Shown here piece after piece: positions 1-12,014 of a stretch of 64,000 nt of DNA. The notes under the pieces are model-generated. The model was not told the DNA's origin. It did no database searches and worked only from the letters and a program-made list of their open reading frames with translations. The stretch lies in assembly GCA_025617375.2 (NCBI GenBank), contig JAMYGW020000005.1:558001-622000 (forward strand). The letters are read 5' to 3'. Position 1 is the first letter of the stretch, and every line of letters begins with the position of its first letter. The DNA is from Acarospora socialis. Its lineage: Eukaryota; Ascomycota; Lecanoromycetes; Acarosporales; Acarosporaceae. A program made the position numbers and the translations under genes.

Positions 1-2700
1 AAGTAAATTTTAATAAATTATCTATAGAAGTTGACAAACTTTAAGAAAACTTACATCTCTTGAAAAGTTCTGAGCATTAATTAATTCACAATGATTTTTA
101 CTCTTCACAGATTCATTATTACATCAAAAATCAATACTATAAAACTCAAGAATTTCACAGTATCTGTAGAGAAGACACACTTTTTTAAATTCATAAAGAA
201 CTTATAGTGTTGAAGCTGTTTCAGTATTTCACATATATGATACTTGTGCTTTTCTTTTGATTGCAAATATATGAGAATATTATTCAAATATATTACACAA
301 ATGAAATTCATATGTTCTGCAAGTGTATAATTGATGTAGATTTGAAAAGTGATGAGTGCATTGACAAATTTAAATGACATAATTAAATACTCAAAGTGAC
401 TGTAACAGATACAAAACATCATTTTTTACTTGTTGTTCATCTTAATGCAAATGCAATGATAAATATCTTTAAGATTTAACTTAATGAAAATCTTTGCATC
501 ACTAAGCTGATTTAAAATCTCACTTATTAAAGATAAAAAGTAACAGTTCTTCACAATAATCTGATTCATTTCACAGTAGTTGACACATAGTTATAAGTCA
601 TCATTCTTCTTTGAAAGTAAACAGCATTGAGACATCAGTTAAATTGATAAAGTGTTTAATTTAACTTTTTATTAAGATGTCATTCAGATAGTTTCACAAA
701 ACTTAAAACTTTTTGCTTAATAGATTATACAGAGATTCATGTGAAAAAATTTCATCATTAATATCAATAACATAATTATGCTTCTCATAAAAGACAAAAT
801 GTTCTGTTTTAGTCTCTAAGAAGATATTTGCATACTTAGAATATATTTGAGATATAAAAAATGTAATGATCACACTTTAAAGACACATTGTTTGCATTTT
901 AAATACAGTTTAAAGAAAAACACAAACTACTAAGTCTTCAGTAGTTACTTCAAACATTTCTAAATCTTTCAATGTAAAAGCTGTTGTTTTAATGCTGAAG
1001 TATTAGAACTGCAACTTACAGTTAATTTGAACTTACTCTTTTTCTAAAACAGATAGTTTCATCACAAACTTGAGTTTATTTTTCTTCAATGCATAAAAAA
1101 CATGCTCACAGACACACTTCTTATTTCAACTGTCTTTTAAATGATATTTCATAAGATAAACATTATAATAGTATATTGAATGATTATTCATGAGTAAAAA
1201 GTTTAATACTTTCATATCAAGCTTCATCATTTCATTTGCAACAGCAAAACACTGACTTATCACATTTAATTCAGTGACACTATTCAAAAGAAAGAAAACT
1301 AAAACTTGATTTTCTTTTACAGTAATGATTTCTTTGATCACAATATTAAATTTAGTTTTTACTTTTATTCTTTGTTATATTGTTATAGAGACTTCAACAG
1401 AACATTTTTTTTTTGATTGAGTCACTGAGAAAATGCAGATATTATTAAAGTTGTTCATTAACTTAATGCAATCATCAGTATAGTGACTTTTTTTTTTGAC
1501 AACAATAACATATCATATTCAACTTTACTCTTAAGCAAGTACTAAATAAATCTGACTTTATGTCAGCATTGTTACATCATTTCAATTATATTATTTTTAA
1601 AATTCTTCAATTATTAAAAAAGAATATTCAGTCTGAAGAATTCTCTGTATGAAAATTATTGTTTGATTTTTTTATTGTTGTAATATTCAATTTATAAAGA
1701 TTATTTTTTAACTGTGTCATTAAAATCATTAAACTGTCTTACTTACTTAAAAGATCTTAATAGTTTAACAAAGTCTTTCTGATTTCTGATTATAGCTTTG
1801 TGAAGAAATGCATCATTAATTGTTTTTTATTATAAAATAACAGTTGTGCTTCAAGAGTGTTAAGATATGTTGTAAAAGTATGCATATTTTGATTTGACTT
1901 TTGTACAGTCTCAGTGTACACTTACACAATGTGTAACTGACAATTAATTGAATTTTCAACAAGATTGAGAAGATAATTGATAAAGTATTCTCAAGAGATT
2001 GTCTCAAGAAAAATCATTTCTTAATATCAGTATCATGCATTTCATGATTCACTCATTAAGAATTGCATTACATATAGAATTTTTGTTTCATTGTTAACAA
2101 AGTTCTCAGACATCAAGCAAAACATTATCTCAACACTTTATATAAAGTTAAAATGCTCTTATACAGATTTTTTAACATAAATATTTAGATATTCAGAACA
2201 AATATTTTTTTTATTATCACTGTACTGAAATAATTTTTTGCAAATCACTTGTTAAAGATTTTAAATAAGACTCACTCTGATATTAAAGAATTATTGTTTG
2301 TTTTTATATTAAGTGAGTTGTTAATAGATGTTTCATCATCATCTCAACATCACAGCACTTGAATTTTTCTCTGAATAAATGCAAGACAATATTTTTTTAA
2401 AAACAAGTTTCTTTTCTTTTCTGCTCACTTTAACTCAGCATTTAAATTTTTAAACATCAATGTGAAGCAATTGATTTCATGTCACACTACTTGTGACAGA
2501 TTTATTAAAGATAAATTTATTACAAGTGAATTATTTGAATCTGCACAGTTTTAAGATTGATTTAATGAATTCAGTGTATCATCATCACTTCAATGTCATC
2601 AACTTTGTATTTACATATCATCACACAACAAACTGTCAATCATAACAGTAAAGAGATTAAAATTGTAAATCTCAATATCTATTTATCACAGATAGATTAC
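1..2700 (-). mobile_element. Ty3/gypsy LTR-retrotransposon fossil (pol and gag remnants)
   Basis: On the minus strand, reverse-transcriptase-like peptide lies at about 1-650 (the stretch around 105-422 resembles the palm and the downstream segment of chromovirus-type RT), an aspartic-protease-like stretch at 1126-1341, and a possible gag-like stretch around 1816-2007. The order gag, protease, RT fits Ty3/gypsy. The element is broken, with many lesions spread along its length, and is heavily altered by C-to-T type mutation. No LTR was identified; its downstream part lies outside the window and its upper limit is approximate. It looks old, or at least mutated to saturation. Confidence 0.75.
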
Positions 2701-2899
2701 TAAAATAAATTTATGATAGTGTGAGATATAATGATACACAAGTTATTTGATGATAAAGCAACACAATATATCTCTATTAATGTCAAAACTAATTTTTGAA
2801 GAGTTTTTTATGCAGAGAAATCTCATACTTATAGACTTTTACTTAGTTACACTTATTAAGACATAGTGCTGTGACTGTACTTCATTATTTACTTTGACA

Positions 2900-5800
2900 C
2901 TTACATTGTTAAACTACATTTTAATGCTCATATTATCAAGCTTTATTTTGAAGTTTATGTTTCTAAGTTTCATTTTGAAGTTTATGATGTTGTTGAGTTT
3001 TATTTTCATACTTTTGTCATTGAGTTTCACACTGTAAACATATAAACTGTCAATACAGTAATTTCTGATCACTTGTGCTCAATATGTAAGTTTTTTATTA
3101 ATTATGAATTTATTGAAAGATTTCTTTTTATAGCTAATGAAGTGATTAAGATTATAAAAAAAATTCAAGTCTTTTTATATTTAGTTCATTCTGACAAAAA
3201 TATACTGTTATAAAGCATGATCACTTCATATGAAATCATGCTGACTAAGCATGCTTATTAAGTATTTTCATTACATATATAGTGATCACACTTCTTTATT
3301 CACTTAGATTCTTAATCATTACTTATATATTATATCTTGAATCACATAGCTTAAATTTACATTCTAACACATACAAAAAATTATTTTCAATAATGTTATA
3401 TACTTTCTTACTATCTCTGCAAATTTCATTTTCAGTATTTGTATATGAGTTAGAAACATTATATTCAATATAAAGAATTGTATTTTACATCATAATGATA
3501 AGATCATTGAATATACATCTGAAGTTGAGAGTTTATTTCAGCTATAACTCAACAATATATTTCAGTTTCATGTTTTTGCAGTTAATAGAGAATTCAAGAT
3601 ATCTTTTAAAATATAACATTGTTGATTAAATCACTTAGATTATGTTAATATTAAGTGACTAATTAAAATCATTGATGATATTGATCTTAAGAATCTTTCT
3701 AAACATCAAGATATTTATAAATTATATATTAAGATTAAACAGATGTGTTGTTCTTACAATGTTCTCATTAAGTGAACAACTCAATCATTAGATCTTATTT
3801 ATTTGAATATTGTCAAATTTATTATATTCATCACTTATGACAATTCAAAGTGATTTGTTATCTTCATCAACAACTTTATCAGATTTATCTGAATATTTCT
3901 TATGAAGTTCACAATCAAAATGATTAAATATATTAAGAACTTCATCACTTTGATGAAGACAGATCATTTTAACTATTCTTTAAAATATTTTTACATTAAT
4001 TTTAAGTGTAAATATCTTGTTCTGAAGACTGATTTGTCATTAATGATATTACATAAAAATTTACTACATCTTACTCATCTAAAGAAAATGATGTTTCAGA
4101 GTAATTAAATTGCACTATTTATAAACTCACTAGAACTATATTCAAAAACTTTAATTTAAAGTCTTATCTCTGATCAGAAGTCATTTGAATTGCTATTTAT
4201 TTAAAGAATCAATTTTTTATTTGTATACTTAATATAACACTCTATAAAGCATGAACAGACAATGTTTCTGATTTTTTAAGTTTTTATATCTTTGATATTA
4301 CTACTTGAACACATATTTTTAAAAAATGACAACAACAAAAAGTCAAATTTGATGATTACAGTCTTAAATGTCACTATTTAAACATAAATAATAACTCTAT
4401 TTATTATGTTTGAAATCTGAAATCAGAATGTGTTCTCATCACTTATAACTGTTTTGTGAAAGAAAATATTAATATCTATAAAAATATGATTAACATAGAG
4501 ATTTACAGCAAGAAAGAAAAGTTTAGTACTGTCAATCTTTCTTTTAATTTTTTATTTACATTTTTGTTGTCACAATCTTCTTTCTCTTCAAAGAGAGTTT
4601 TCAGATCAGCTACATTACTATTGTAATTTTCACTGTTACAGTGTTTTTAAAATCTTCAAAACATCAATTTAAATAACTTTTGTTCATTGAACACATCTTA
4701 ATTTAGTATGTTCAGCATAAGAAATTAAAACTTAACATCATTTATACAGTATTCAGTCATTAAAGCTTATCTATTTTTCTTACTGATGTTGTTTAATATT
4801 GCAGTCAATTATTCTTTTTTTCACTTTGAGTTTTCATCTTTGTTCTTTTCATCTCAGAATTCTCAACTTTCTGATTTCTTTGACAACTTTGATGCATACT
4901 TTTCATATGTATACATCACAATTTCTTCAAACAACATCATCAGATCTTCTATCTACAAATAAGTCATTGAGTTGTTATTATGCAAGAAGTGAAAGCAAGT
5001 AATGAAGAATGAAATACACTCTTTAAAGAAAAACAACACATAAAAAATGATTTCTGTATCATTAGATCAGCATGTTTTTCAAAAATATTGAGTATATAAA
5101 ATCAAGTATAATGCTCATGATCAAGTTAGTCATTATAAAACTCACTGAGTAGTCAAGAACTACAAACAGCAATTCAACATTGACTATAATTAAATCTTTA
5201 TGTCTATCATTAAGTCACAAATCTACAAAGCTTTCTTCATCTTAATCACTCATTTTGATCTAGAAACTGAATAAATAAATATGATAATTACATTTCTTTA
5301 TGATTTTATTGATTAAATTATGTATATAAAGTTTTTTCATGAATATGAACTTTCTGACATGATTATCTTGCTTAATAAAATCTTATATGATTTAAAGCAA
5401 GCATCACATCTTTAATATAAAACTTTATGCAATCATCTTATCTCACTCAGTTTTCATCATCTCAATTCTGATCATAGTGTCTTTTTTTAAATTAATAACA
5501 ATATTATCATCACTGTTTACATCAACAATCTTTTCTTATAAAAGAGAATAAATCAGTTATTCAAGACATCAAAATACATCTTATTAACATCATTAAGATG
5601 TCAGATCTCAGTTCTGTGTTTTACTATTTAAATATAAAGATTGAGTGCAATTATTCTGAACACATTATTTGTCTTACTTAGATGACTTACATCTATAAAA
5701 TTCTTAAGATATTTTAACAGTTGTAAACAGTTTCTGTTAACATATTTATGAATTTTGATGCAGTACTCATAAAGAAGTTTATTATTCAGACTAACATCAT

Positions 5801-7026
5801 CACTATTTGATGTTATCAAAAGACAGTAAAATCATTAATGTATATTATGTTACAAATGCATTTTGACATTATCTTCATCATCTTTACTGTTAAGTAGTTT
5901 GATCAGAATCTGAATGTCTCACATTACAATACTGTTAAGTAAGTTTTCAAATATCTTGCTGACACTACAGATTTAAATATCATTTATAACATCATCAATA
6001 CTGATCTCATTAACTATATCAATACTGATTAAAATAACTGTCATAATATTAGAAAGTTCACTGATGCTTATTTTTTTCTTTTCTTTGAAGATTTTATTAG
6101 TTGATGTTCAAAACATCAACAAATCATCATCTTGTTGTTCACTGAGTCTGAATACATAACTGAAACACAAACAATGAAGAAAGTCATATGACTTTGTTAT
6201 TTTTTTACAAAAATTGACTTTCTTAATGACAGTAATTCTATTATTATTTGTGCTGACAATTATAATGTTATAGATCTAACTTGAAACTTTGAGTTTTATA
6301 TTCACATTAAGTCAATATTCAGTATCATTTTGTTCATAAAATTGTCAATTGCAGTCTTGTTAATCTTGAGTTTGTTTCTACATCTGAACAAATAGTCAAT
6401 AAATTCATTAAATTTTTGCTCATCATCAAGTTTCATTACTTTCTTAGTCAGCTAGAATTCATGTCAATGTTTTTATAAATTAAATTAATATTATATTCAT
6501 TAATGATGATCAAAATAACTGACTTAACAGATTCATGAAGTATAACAAATCATAGTTTACATCACAAAATTATTAAGTCAGTTTTTCTCAATTATTCATT
6601 TTTTTTTGTTGTGCATTCAAGTTCTGATCTCATCATCACTTTGTTTTTTGCATCTTTGTTATGTTTTTTCTCTTTGTCTCATTCTCACTTTCTCATCTCA
6701 CTGTCATCTCAATCTTTTTTATGATTTCTTCATCATTTTACTGTCAAATCTATCTCTTGATAAAATCAGAGAATCTATACTGATTAATGAATGAGTATTT
6801 AGATTGTCTAAAATGTCTAGATTGACTAAAACTGAGAAGAAGTGTTGAAATATGACTCATGTTACAGCTCACTTAGCTATATGCTGAGTCAGATTTTCAG
6901 TTCTAGCACATTAATCATGTGATTGTTTAGTCATCACACATCATAAGTTATTCACTTTGTGTATTCTAGTCTTCTAGATAATTAAGACATCTAATATCAA
7001 GCAATAGAAATGTTTCAATTTCAACA
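2900..7026 (+). mobile_element. Ty1/copia LTR-retrotransposon fossil
   Basis: On the plus strand, integrase-core-like peptide at about 3840-4110, reverse-transcriptase-like peptide at about 5250-5850 and RNase H-like peptide at about 6120-6450 appear in the order integrase, RT, RNase H, which is diagnostic of Ty1/copia rather than Ty3/gypsy. A terminal repeat follows at 6843-7026. The 5' limit and 5' LTR could not be recognised, so the start is a guess. The copy is broken in many places and saturated with the same mutations as the gypsy fossil, so both were probably mutated as repeats; it is an old inactive copy. Confidence 0.75.
6843..7026 (+). repeat. Putative 3' LTR of the copia fossil
   Basis: The 184-bp segment begins TGTTGAAA and ends TTTCAACA, an exact 8-bp inverted terminal pair containing the canonical TG...CA of LTRs, and lies about 400 bp after the RNase H remnant. 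The matching 5' LTR was not recognised, so this is inferred from termini and position alone. A solo LTR of another copy is possible. Confidence 0.55.
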
Positions 7027-7060
7027 AATCTGAAATTGCTAAATTCAGAAACAAATTTTG

Positions 7061-7094
7061 ATTTTCAGATTTTGATTTTGCAAAATCTGAAAAT
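7061..7094. repeat. Perfect 14-bp inverted repeat at the edge of the mutated block
   Basis: Arms ATTTTCAGATTTTG (7061-7074) and CAAAATCTGAAAAT (7081-7094) are exact reverse complements separated by six bases. The outer end of the right arm coincides with the last base of the GG/CC/CG-free block. It could be a hairpin end of another small element, a remnant of an inverted duplication, or coincidence. Confidence 0.8.
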
Positions 7095-7295
7095 GGGTTA
7101 TTGTCTCTTGCACGATATAGGCCGCCGTTGAGGCAAAGCTCGAGCCTCATTTGTAGTGTCCCACTCCTTCGCGTAGCATGTTTTATGTATCTTCTGAATG
7201 CTTACACACACATTTCCTCTACGAAGTATGTTCTGTCATGACAATTTAAGAACAGCATGTTCAAGTAATGCAGCCATTCCCGTCTCTTCAAGTCT

Positions 7296-9957
7296 TTGAT
7301 TACAGATATCCCAGCTCCAGTTTGTGCCAGTCTTATCATCCCATTGAGAATGGCCTCCTATCTATCGTGGCTATGCCAGAAATGGGGTGGAAATGTTGAA
7401 ACGGGAGGGGGGAATGCAATTTTGGGGAACATGTACGCTCGCGATATCACATTTGGTATGCTCTTCGGATCAAACATTCTGCTCGGCTTGTGCAGTTGTG
7501 TCTTGAAAAGCCATCGCGTACGTGCTAAAGGACGTTCAGTTCAGAGACCCTGGCGAGGTGCGGCTGAAGGCCACGCTGAGCTTAGTCGAAAGACAATTTC
7601 AAGTGAAAGTCAGACTACCACGGCCAAGGCTTCCAGTATGTAATACGTCCATATGCTGGGTTAAGACATGTGGCATTCCATCAGTTTTCAAAAACCGTTC
7701 CTGAGGTTGTGAATCCAATATATGCACAGCCTTCATCCCAGACCGTCTTCAGGCGTCAATGGACCTCAATTAGCTTTCCGAAATAATTGCTGACTTCTTA
7801 CCTCTCCTAGTCAAAGCTGATTTTGCCGGAGTCTTGAACGCACTTTCGGACGTTTCAAGCAGGGTGCACCAACTTTCGTCTGAAGCATTAGGAGATACGT
7901 GTACATGGATACTAGAAGACCAACGTCTCACAGATTGGCGAGACTCGGCCTCAAACCAGATCTTAGCTGTCAAGGGTCTCCCTGGTACTGGCAAGTCGGT
8001 TCTTGCTAGATTCTTATTTGAGCATCTTGAGCAAACGAACGCCGAGACTATCTGCATTTACCACACGTGTAAAGTTTATGAGTCTTCGGTCGAAGTGCAT
8101 TGCGGTAGAAATTACAGCAATCTTAGACATTTCGTGGGCACCATTCTGCGACGACTTTCAGAGTCAAGGCCAGAGACCCACAGTGCTATCAGCGACAAGT
8201 ATGACGCCCTTTCGGCAGAAGAGAAAATGGACTGGAAGCCGATCTGGGACATATTGCTATTTCTCCTTAGGAATAGGAAGATGCTCACTCAAGATGTTCT
8301 CATTGTTGTAGATGAGTTCGACCGCTTGGCTGAAGAGGAGCAAGTCATGCTCGCAAAATCCATAATCAAAGGCAATAAGACGGACTTGTCCGAACAAGAG
8401 GTACATCCTTGTTTGAAGATGATTATTACAACACGACCAACCAGCTATTGTCTCAACTTTCTCAGTGCAACTATTGAGCTCACAACTGAACGGGTACGGA
8501 AGGATCTTCATTTTTTCATCGATCACCGCCTGTCCAAGCTTACCATAGACGAGCAATCTGACGACTATCGGGAACTGCGGGAAACGATCCAACAGAATGC
8601 GCAGGCATGCTTTTCGTGGGTCTCTCATGTCACCAGTCAGATGAGAGAATGTGCCTCCACAGCGGAGATGAAGACTGCTTTCGAGAGCATACCTCCAGAG
8701 ATAAAGCATGTTTATGAAGATCAGTTCTCATCGATGAGTTCTAGCTTCAAAAGGTGTGCCGAGCTCATCTTTACTTGGCTAATCACTGCATATCAACCTC
8801 TTCAATTGACTACACTCGCGGAGATCTTGGCCATAAATCCTGAGACCGCATCCGTGCCGCTCGAGCGGCTTCTCAACAAGTTTACCTTGCTACTATACTC
8901 AGCTGCCAACGGCAGTGTTCAGCTTGTCCATGACTCGCTGAGGCGATATCTTGCACGAGGCCACTGTCAGGCATTGAAACTGCCATCCGAGACGCAAAGA
9001 CACCGTCAGTTATTTGAGCATTGCATTCTAGTCCTAGGGGATCATATACCACCAGAAGCCGAGACAGCTTCTTCGAAGACTCCGTTGTTTGAGTATGCAT
9101 GCTCCTTCTGGTACAAGCATGCGCAAGCCTGTCAAGATGACTTGGACAATTATGAGTGGCCGGATTTCTTTTTGCGGTGTTCAAGCCCAAAGAACAAACG
9201 ACTGTTAACAGTCTTGGTCAAAGGACTTTATGAGACAGATATCTCTCTGTATACTGCGCTGCGCGGTCTTGGTAAAAACACCAGTATCCTCGATGTTGCC
9301 TGTGCTGGAGGATGCGCAGATCTGCTTGACGCACACCTGCAGAAATGTCAGCGGTGTAAGACACCGAAGACGTCTCCAAGCACAGCTGATACTGCGTTGT
9401 GGCATGCCGCTCAGTTTGGACAAAAGAAGGCTGCCGAGGTCGTGCTACAGCAATCCAAAGCGGTCGATGTCAACGTCTTGCATTCTGGACGCACACCTCT
9501 TTACGAGGCAGTCTTGAAGCACCACGAAGAGATTGCACAACTCCTGCTTGAGTTTGGTGCTGACCCAAACAAACTTACCTCTCATGTTGGTAGTCCCCTT
9601 CTCGCTGCTGCAAAGCATGGTAGCGCCAAGCTCTGTAAGCTACTTTTGGAGAAGGCAGCCGATCCAAACATCATGCAGCCGACGTACGAAAAGATACCGT
9701 TACACCTGGCGGCGGAGCGTGGACACCTGGAAGTCGTCAAGCTCCTAGCAGAAGTTACCACGGAGATCAACAGTCTCGATCGCTATGGCCAGACCGCTCT
9801 GCACTACGCCGCGGAGAATGGGTATTATGATGTTGTTGAGTTCTTGGTTGAAGGAAAGGGTGCTGACTTTTCAATACGGGATCATAGTGGAAGGACACCC
9901 CATACCTGTGCCATTGAAAGAGGACACGAAGACGTGGCTGAACTACTTGAGATTTGA
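7296..9957 (+). CDS. NACHT-ankyrin STAND (NLR-like) protein
   Basis: Proposed exons 7296-7635 and 7811-9957, 828 aa. The large exon has no ATG before its NTPase domain, so it must be spliced to an upstream exon; a GTATGT donor at 7636, a GCTGAC branch site at 7790 and a CTAG acceptor at 7810 join the upstream frame in phase. The P-loop GLPGTGKS (about residues 169-176), Walker B-like LIVVDEFDRL and sensor-like MIITTRP mark a NACHT-type NTPase. A winged-helix-like stretch follows, then about six ankyrin repeats up to the C-terminus. Such fungal proteins are STAND sensors often linked to non-self recognition or cell death. The first ~113 residues match no effector domain I know, so the N-terminal exon is the weak part. 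It sits 200 bp from the transposon block. Confidence 0.8.
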
Positions 9958-10266
9958 AGGATGAGAAACAGTGCTATTCAGGTAACTGATTGTTGAGCTC
10001 TTTCGCTCAGAGCCTCCCTCAGTTCTTTTGAAGGCTAAATACAGATGAGAATGCGACAATAAGACGTCTTGGCTCATGATAATCTCCTGCTAAATCGCTG
10101 TTCCCTTAGCCTCAAATGAAGTGATGTGGAGACCACCAAAGGGTCAAGATTAGCTGCCGGAAGAGAATGGATCAGGAATCTGCAATACCCGCCTTTCCAG
10201 GTCGCCTGTCGTCATCCATCCTCCACGTTTCTGACCCGATGTGCCGACGTTCTACAGAGTCTAGAA
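9958..10266. other. Intergenic, convergent 3' ends
   Basis: Separates the NACHT gene from the oppositely oriented secreted-protein gene. I see no gene, repeat or structured RNA here; it probably holds the two 3' untranslated regions. Confidence 0.5.
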
Positions 10267-10872
10267 CTAAACCGTTATATATGTGTCACTCTCTTGACCT
10301 TCAGGGTGCCCAGCCTCGAGAACAGATTCTGCCGCTTTGCTGTGAGGGGGCGAAGTAGGAGTAAGTTTTGGTAGAGCTGCAGTCGGGGCATAACAGGCGC
10401 CTAGAACGGGTTTTTCATCATCGCTGGTGCAAGAGTATAGGCATCGGAGATCATCGTCTGATATGTGCTTGTCGCAAACACAATCTTTGAAGGACGAAGG
10501 AGAGTTCTTGGAGCAGTTGCTGAGGGCGTTGAGGATGACTCGACAGTCTTTACACATAGGCGTGCTAACTGCATGGACCAGCAGCCACTGAGGCGTCCTT
10601 TGCCAAACTTGTAAACCGTTGGTTAACTTCAGGTGTTGGTTTCCACAGGGATGGTCTCCCATGTTGAACACGTTTATCACTCCGGTCTTGCGGATAAAGC
10701 ATAGACTGATCTCAAGGAGGCTCGGCATGCTGCTGCAGTATGGGATCAAGTCTTTGAGGGGCGAGCATGGATCGATTCCGGCCAAGGGTCCGGCCAAGAC
10801 AGTCGAGATGGCAGACAAGTAGAGCCAGCAACGCAGCGAACGGCACAGCGTAGTCCAGAAACGCATCGTCAT
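10267..10872 (-). CDS. Cysteine-rich putative secreted protein
   Basis: Read from ATG at 10872 (a second in-frame ATG is at 10866) this gives about 201 aa. The N-terminus has basic residues, then a hydrophobic run around WLYLSAISTVLAG, like a signal peptide. The rest is rich in Cys, with one pair near residues 36-46 and a cluster containing CKDC and CVCDK, then a Pro/Ser/Glu-rich tail. No known domain was recognised. Secretion plus multiple cysteines next to a NACHT gene and a transposon block fits an effector-like or surface protein, but that is inference. The stretch at about 10560-10710 is poorly constrained and could hide an intron. Confidence 0.45.
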   Translation of the reverse strand: MTMRFWTTLCRSLRCWLYLSAISTVLAGPLAGIDPCSPLKDLIPYCSSMPSLLEISLCFIRKTGVINVFNMGDHPCGNQHLKLTNGLQVWQRTPQWLLVHAVSTPMCKDCRVILNALSNCSKNSPSSFKDCVCDKHISDDDLRCLYSCTSDDEKPVLGACYAPTAALPKLTPTSPPHSKAAESVLEAGHPEGQESDTYITV

Positions 10873-12014
10873 GGGATGGTCTATCACTCTCTCTCTCTTC
10901 GTGTGCGACGCCCTCAATCGAAGAGTAAATGATGTAATGTATAAGACGCTACGAAGCTAGGACGTCGAAGAGGTAACACTGGGGACATAGGTGTATCATT
11001 GAAGCCCGTAAGCTCGAGGGAGAGTCTCACCGTGGAGTGAGATTAGACCCTTATTAATATTCCATGCATGATTGCATGGTCTTGCCAGCAGCGGCTAAAA
11101 GCAATATGGGCGCGTGTAGTCCTGCCAATGAAGGACAATATTTTTCAAACCTGTTATACCATGTTCATTTCGGGTGGAAGCTGTCACCCCCAATCAGCTT
11201 AGGGCCCCCACGACAGAGCCTTGCGCTACTGCAGGTGTGGTTGATTTCAGCCCCGTGAACTTGAATCTTGTAGGGTAAAGGACTTCGGTGGTCCCTGAAC
11301 ATGCATAAAGACATCGCTGGTTTTATAATAAAATCTTGCCCACCAAAAACTGGTATCTTCAATATTTTACAGCACTAACCCTGATACCTAACCACCCTAA
11401 CCGAAGTAATCTAGTACTAACCTAAACCACTGTAATATGTCGACCTGCAAAGTCTTTTATGCAGCCGCAGTGGCAGCGAAGTCTTTGACCCAAGGTAGTT
11501 TGGTGCGGAAACTTGTGAGATTTAGTAGGGAGGTTTTGCCACGGAAACAAGTCCTCAGACAGGTCACTATTCCGGTTAGATACTTCCTGAACAGGCAGTG
11601 CCTAGATTCTGAACTCTAAATGACTTGATCATCGCTTACAAGAGTTGTAGGCGAGGATCAACTTATATCAAGTCACTTTCTCGGTATAGTGCAGCCCAAA
11701 GTAGCTAACATGACATGATAACAGCATACTAAACTGTGCTAGACTACATAACAGATGAGATTAAACCTGAATCAGCAGCCTCTAAAGAATGTCACTAACC
11801 TGGCAAGGCAGTGTGGCTACCTATAGTGAAAAACCTCCCTAATTATTGTTGGAGTTTTAAGAACGCAGTGCAGTTGTGAAGCGCTAACGAAACTTGGCCT
11901 ACCTTAGTAACTATGTACATCCCGGACTGCTTTGCTACCGTGCACAGTTCGTTTGTGTTCTGTGATGAGCTGATATTCTTGTCCTTTAAAAATGGCAACC
12001 TTTCTGACCTATAT
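10873..12014. other. Long intergenic stretch, no gene recognised
   Basis: Only short ORFs without domains or convincing splice-linked exons on either strand. It may contain the promoter of the secreted-protein gene and decayed sequence upstream of the broken gene that follows. Confidence 0.4.

Larger units (their letters stand above)
1..7094. other. Hypermutated AT-rich block lacking CG, CC and GG
   Basis: From the left window edge to 7094 the sequence is strongly AT-rich and I saw no CG, CC or GG dinucleotide on reading it through; the first GG is at 7095-7096 and ordinary composition follows at once. C survives where followed by A or T, and G where preceded by A or T; GC, CA, TG, CT and AG all remain common. 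This is what complete C-to-T change at CpC and CpG on both strands would leave. Classical RIP in Neurospora targets CpA, so this context is different. The block contains the two retroelement fossils listed below and continues leftward beyond the window. Confidence 0.9.

Noticed and set aside
7027-7031. Target-site duplication AATCT after the LTR
   Set aside because: The 5' end of the element is not identified, so no second copy can be shown.
1-7094. Centromere, mitochondrial insertion or foreign AT-rich DNA as explanation of the block
   Set aside because: Recognisable retroelement proteins and the selective loss of only CC, GG and CG fit mutation of transposons better.
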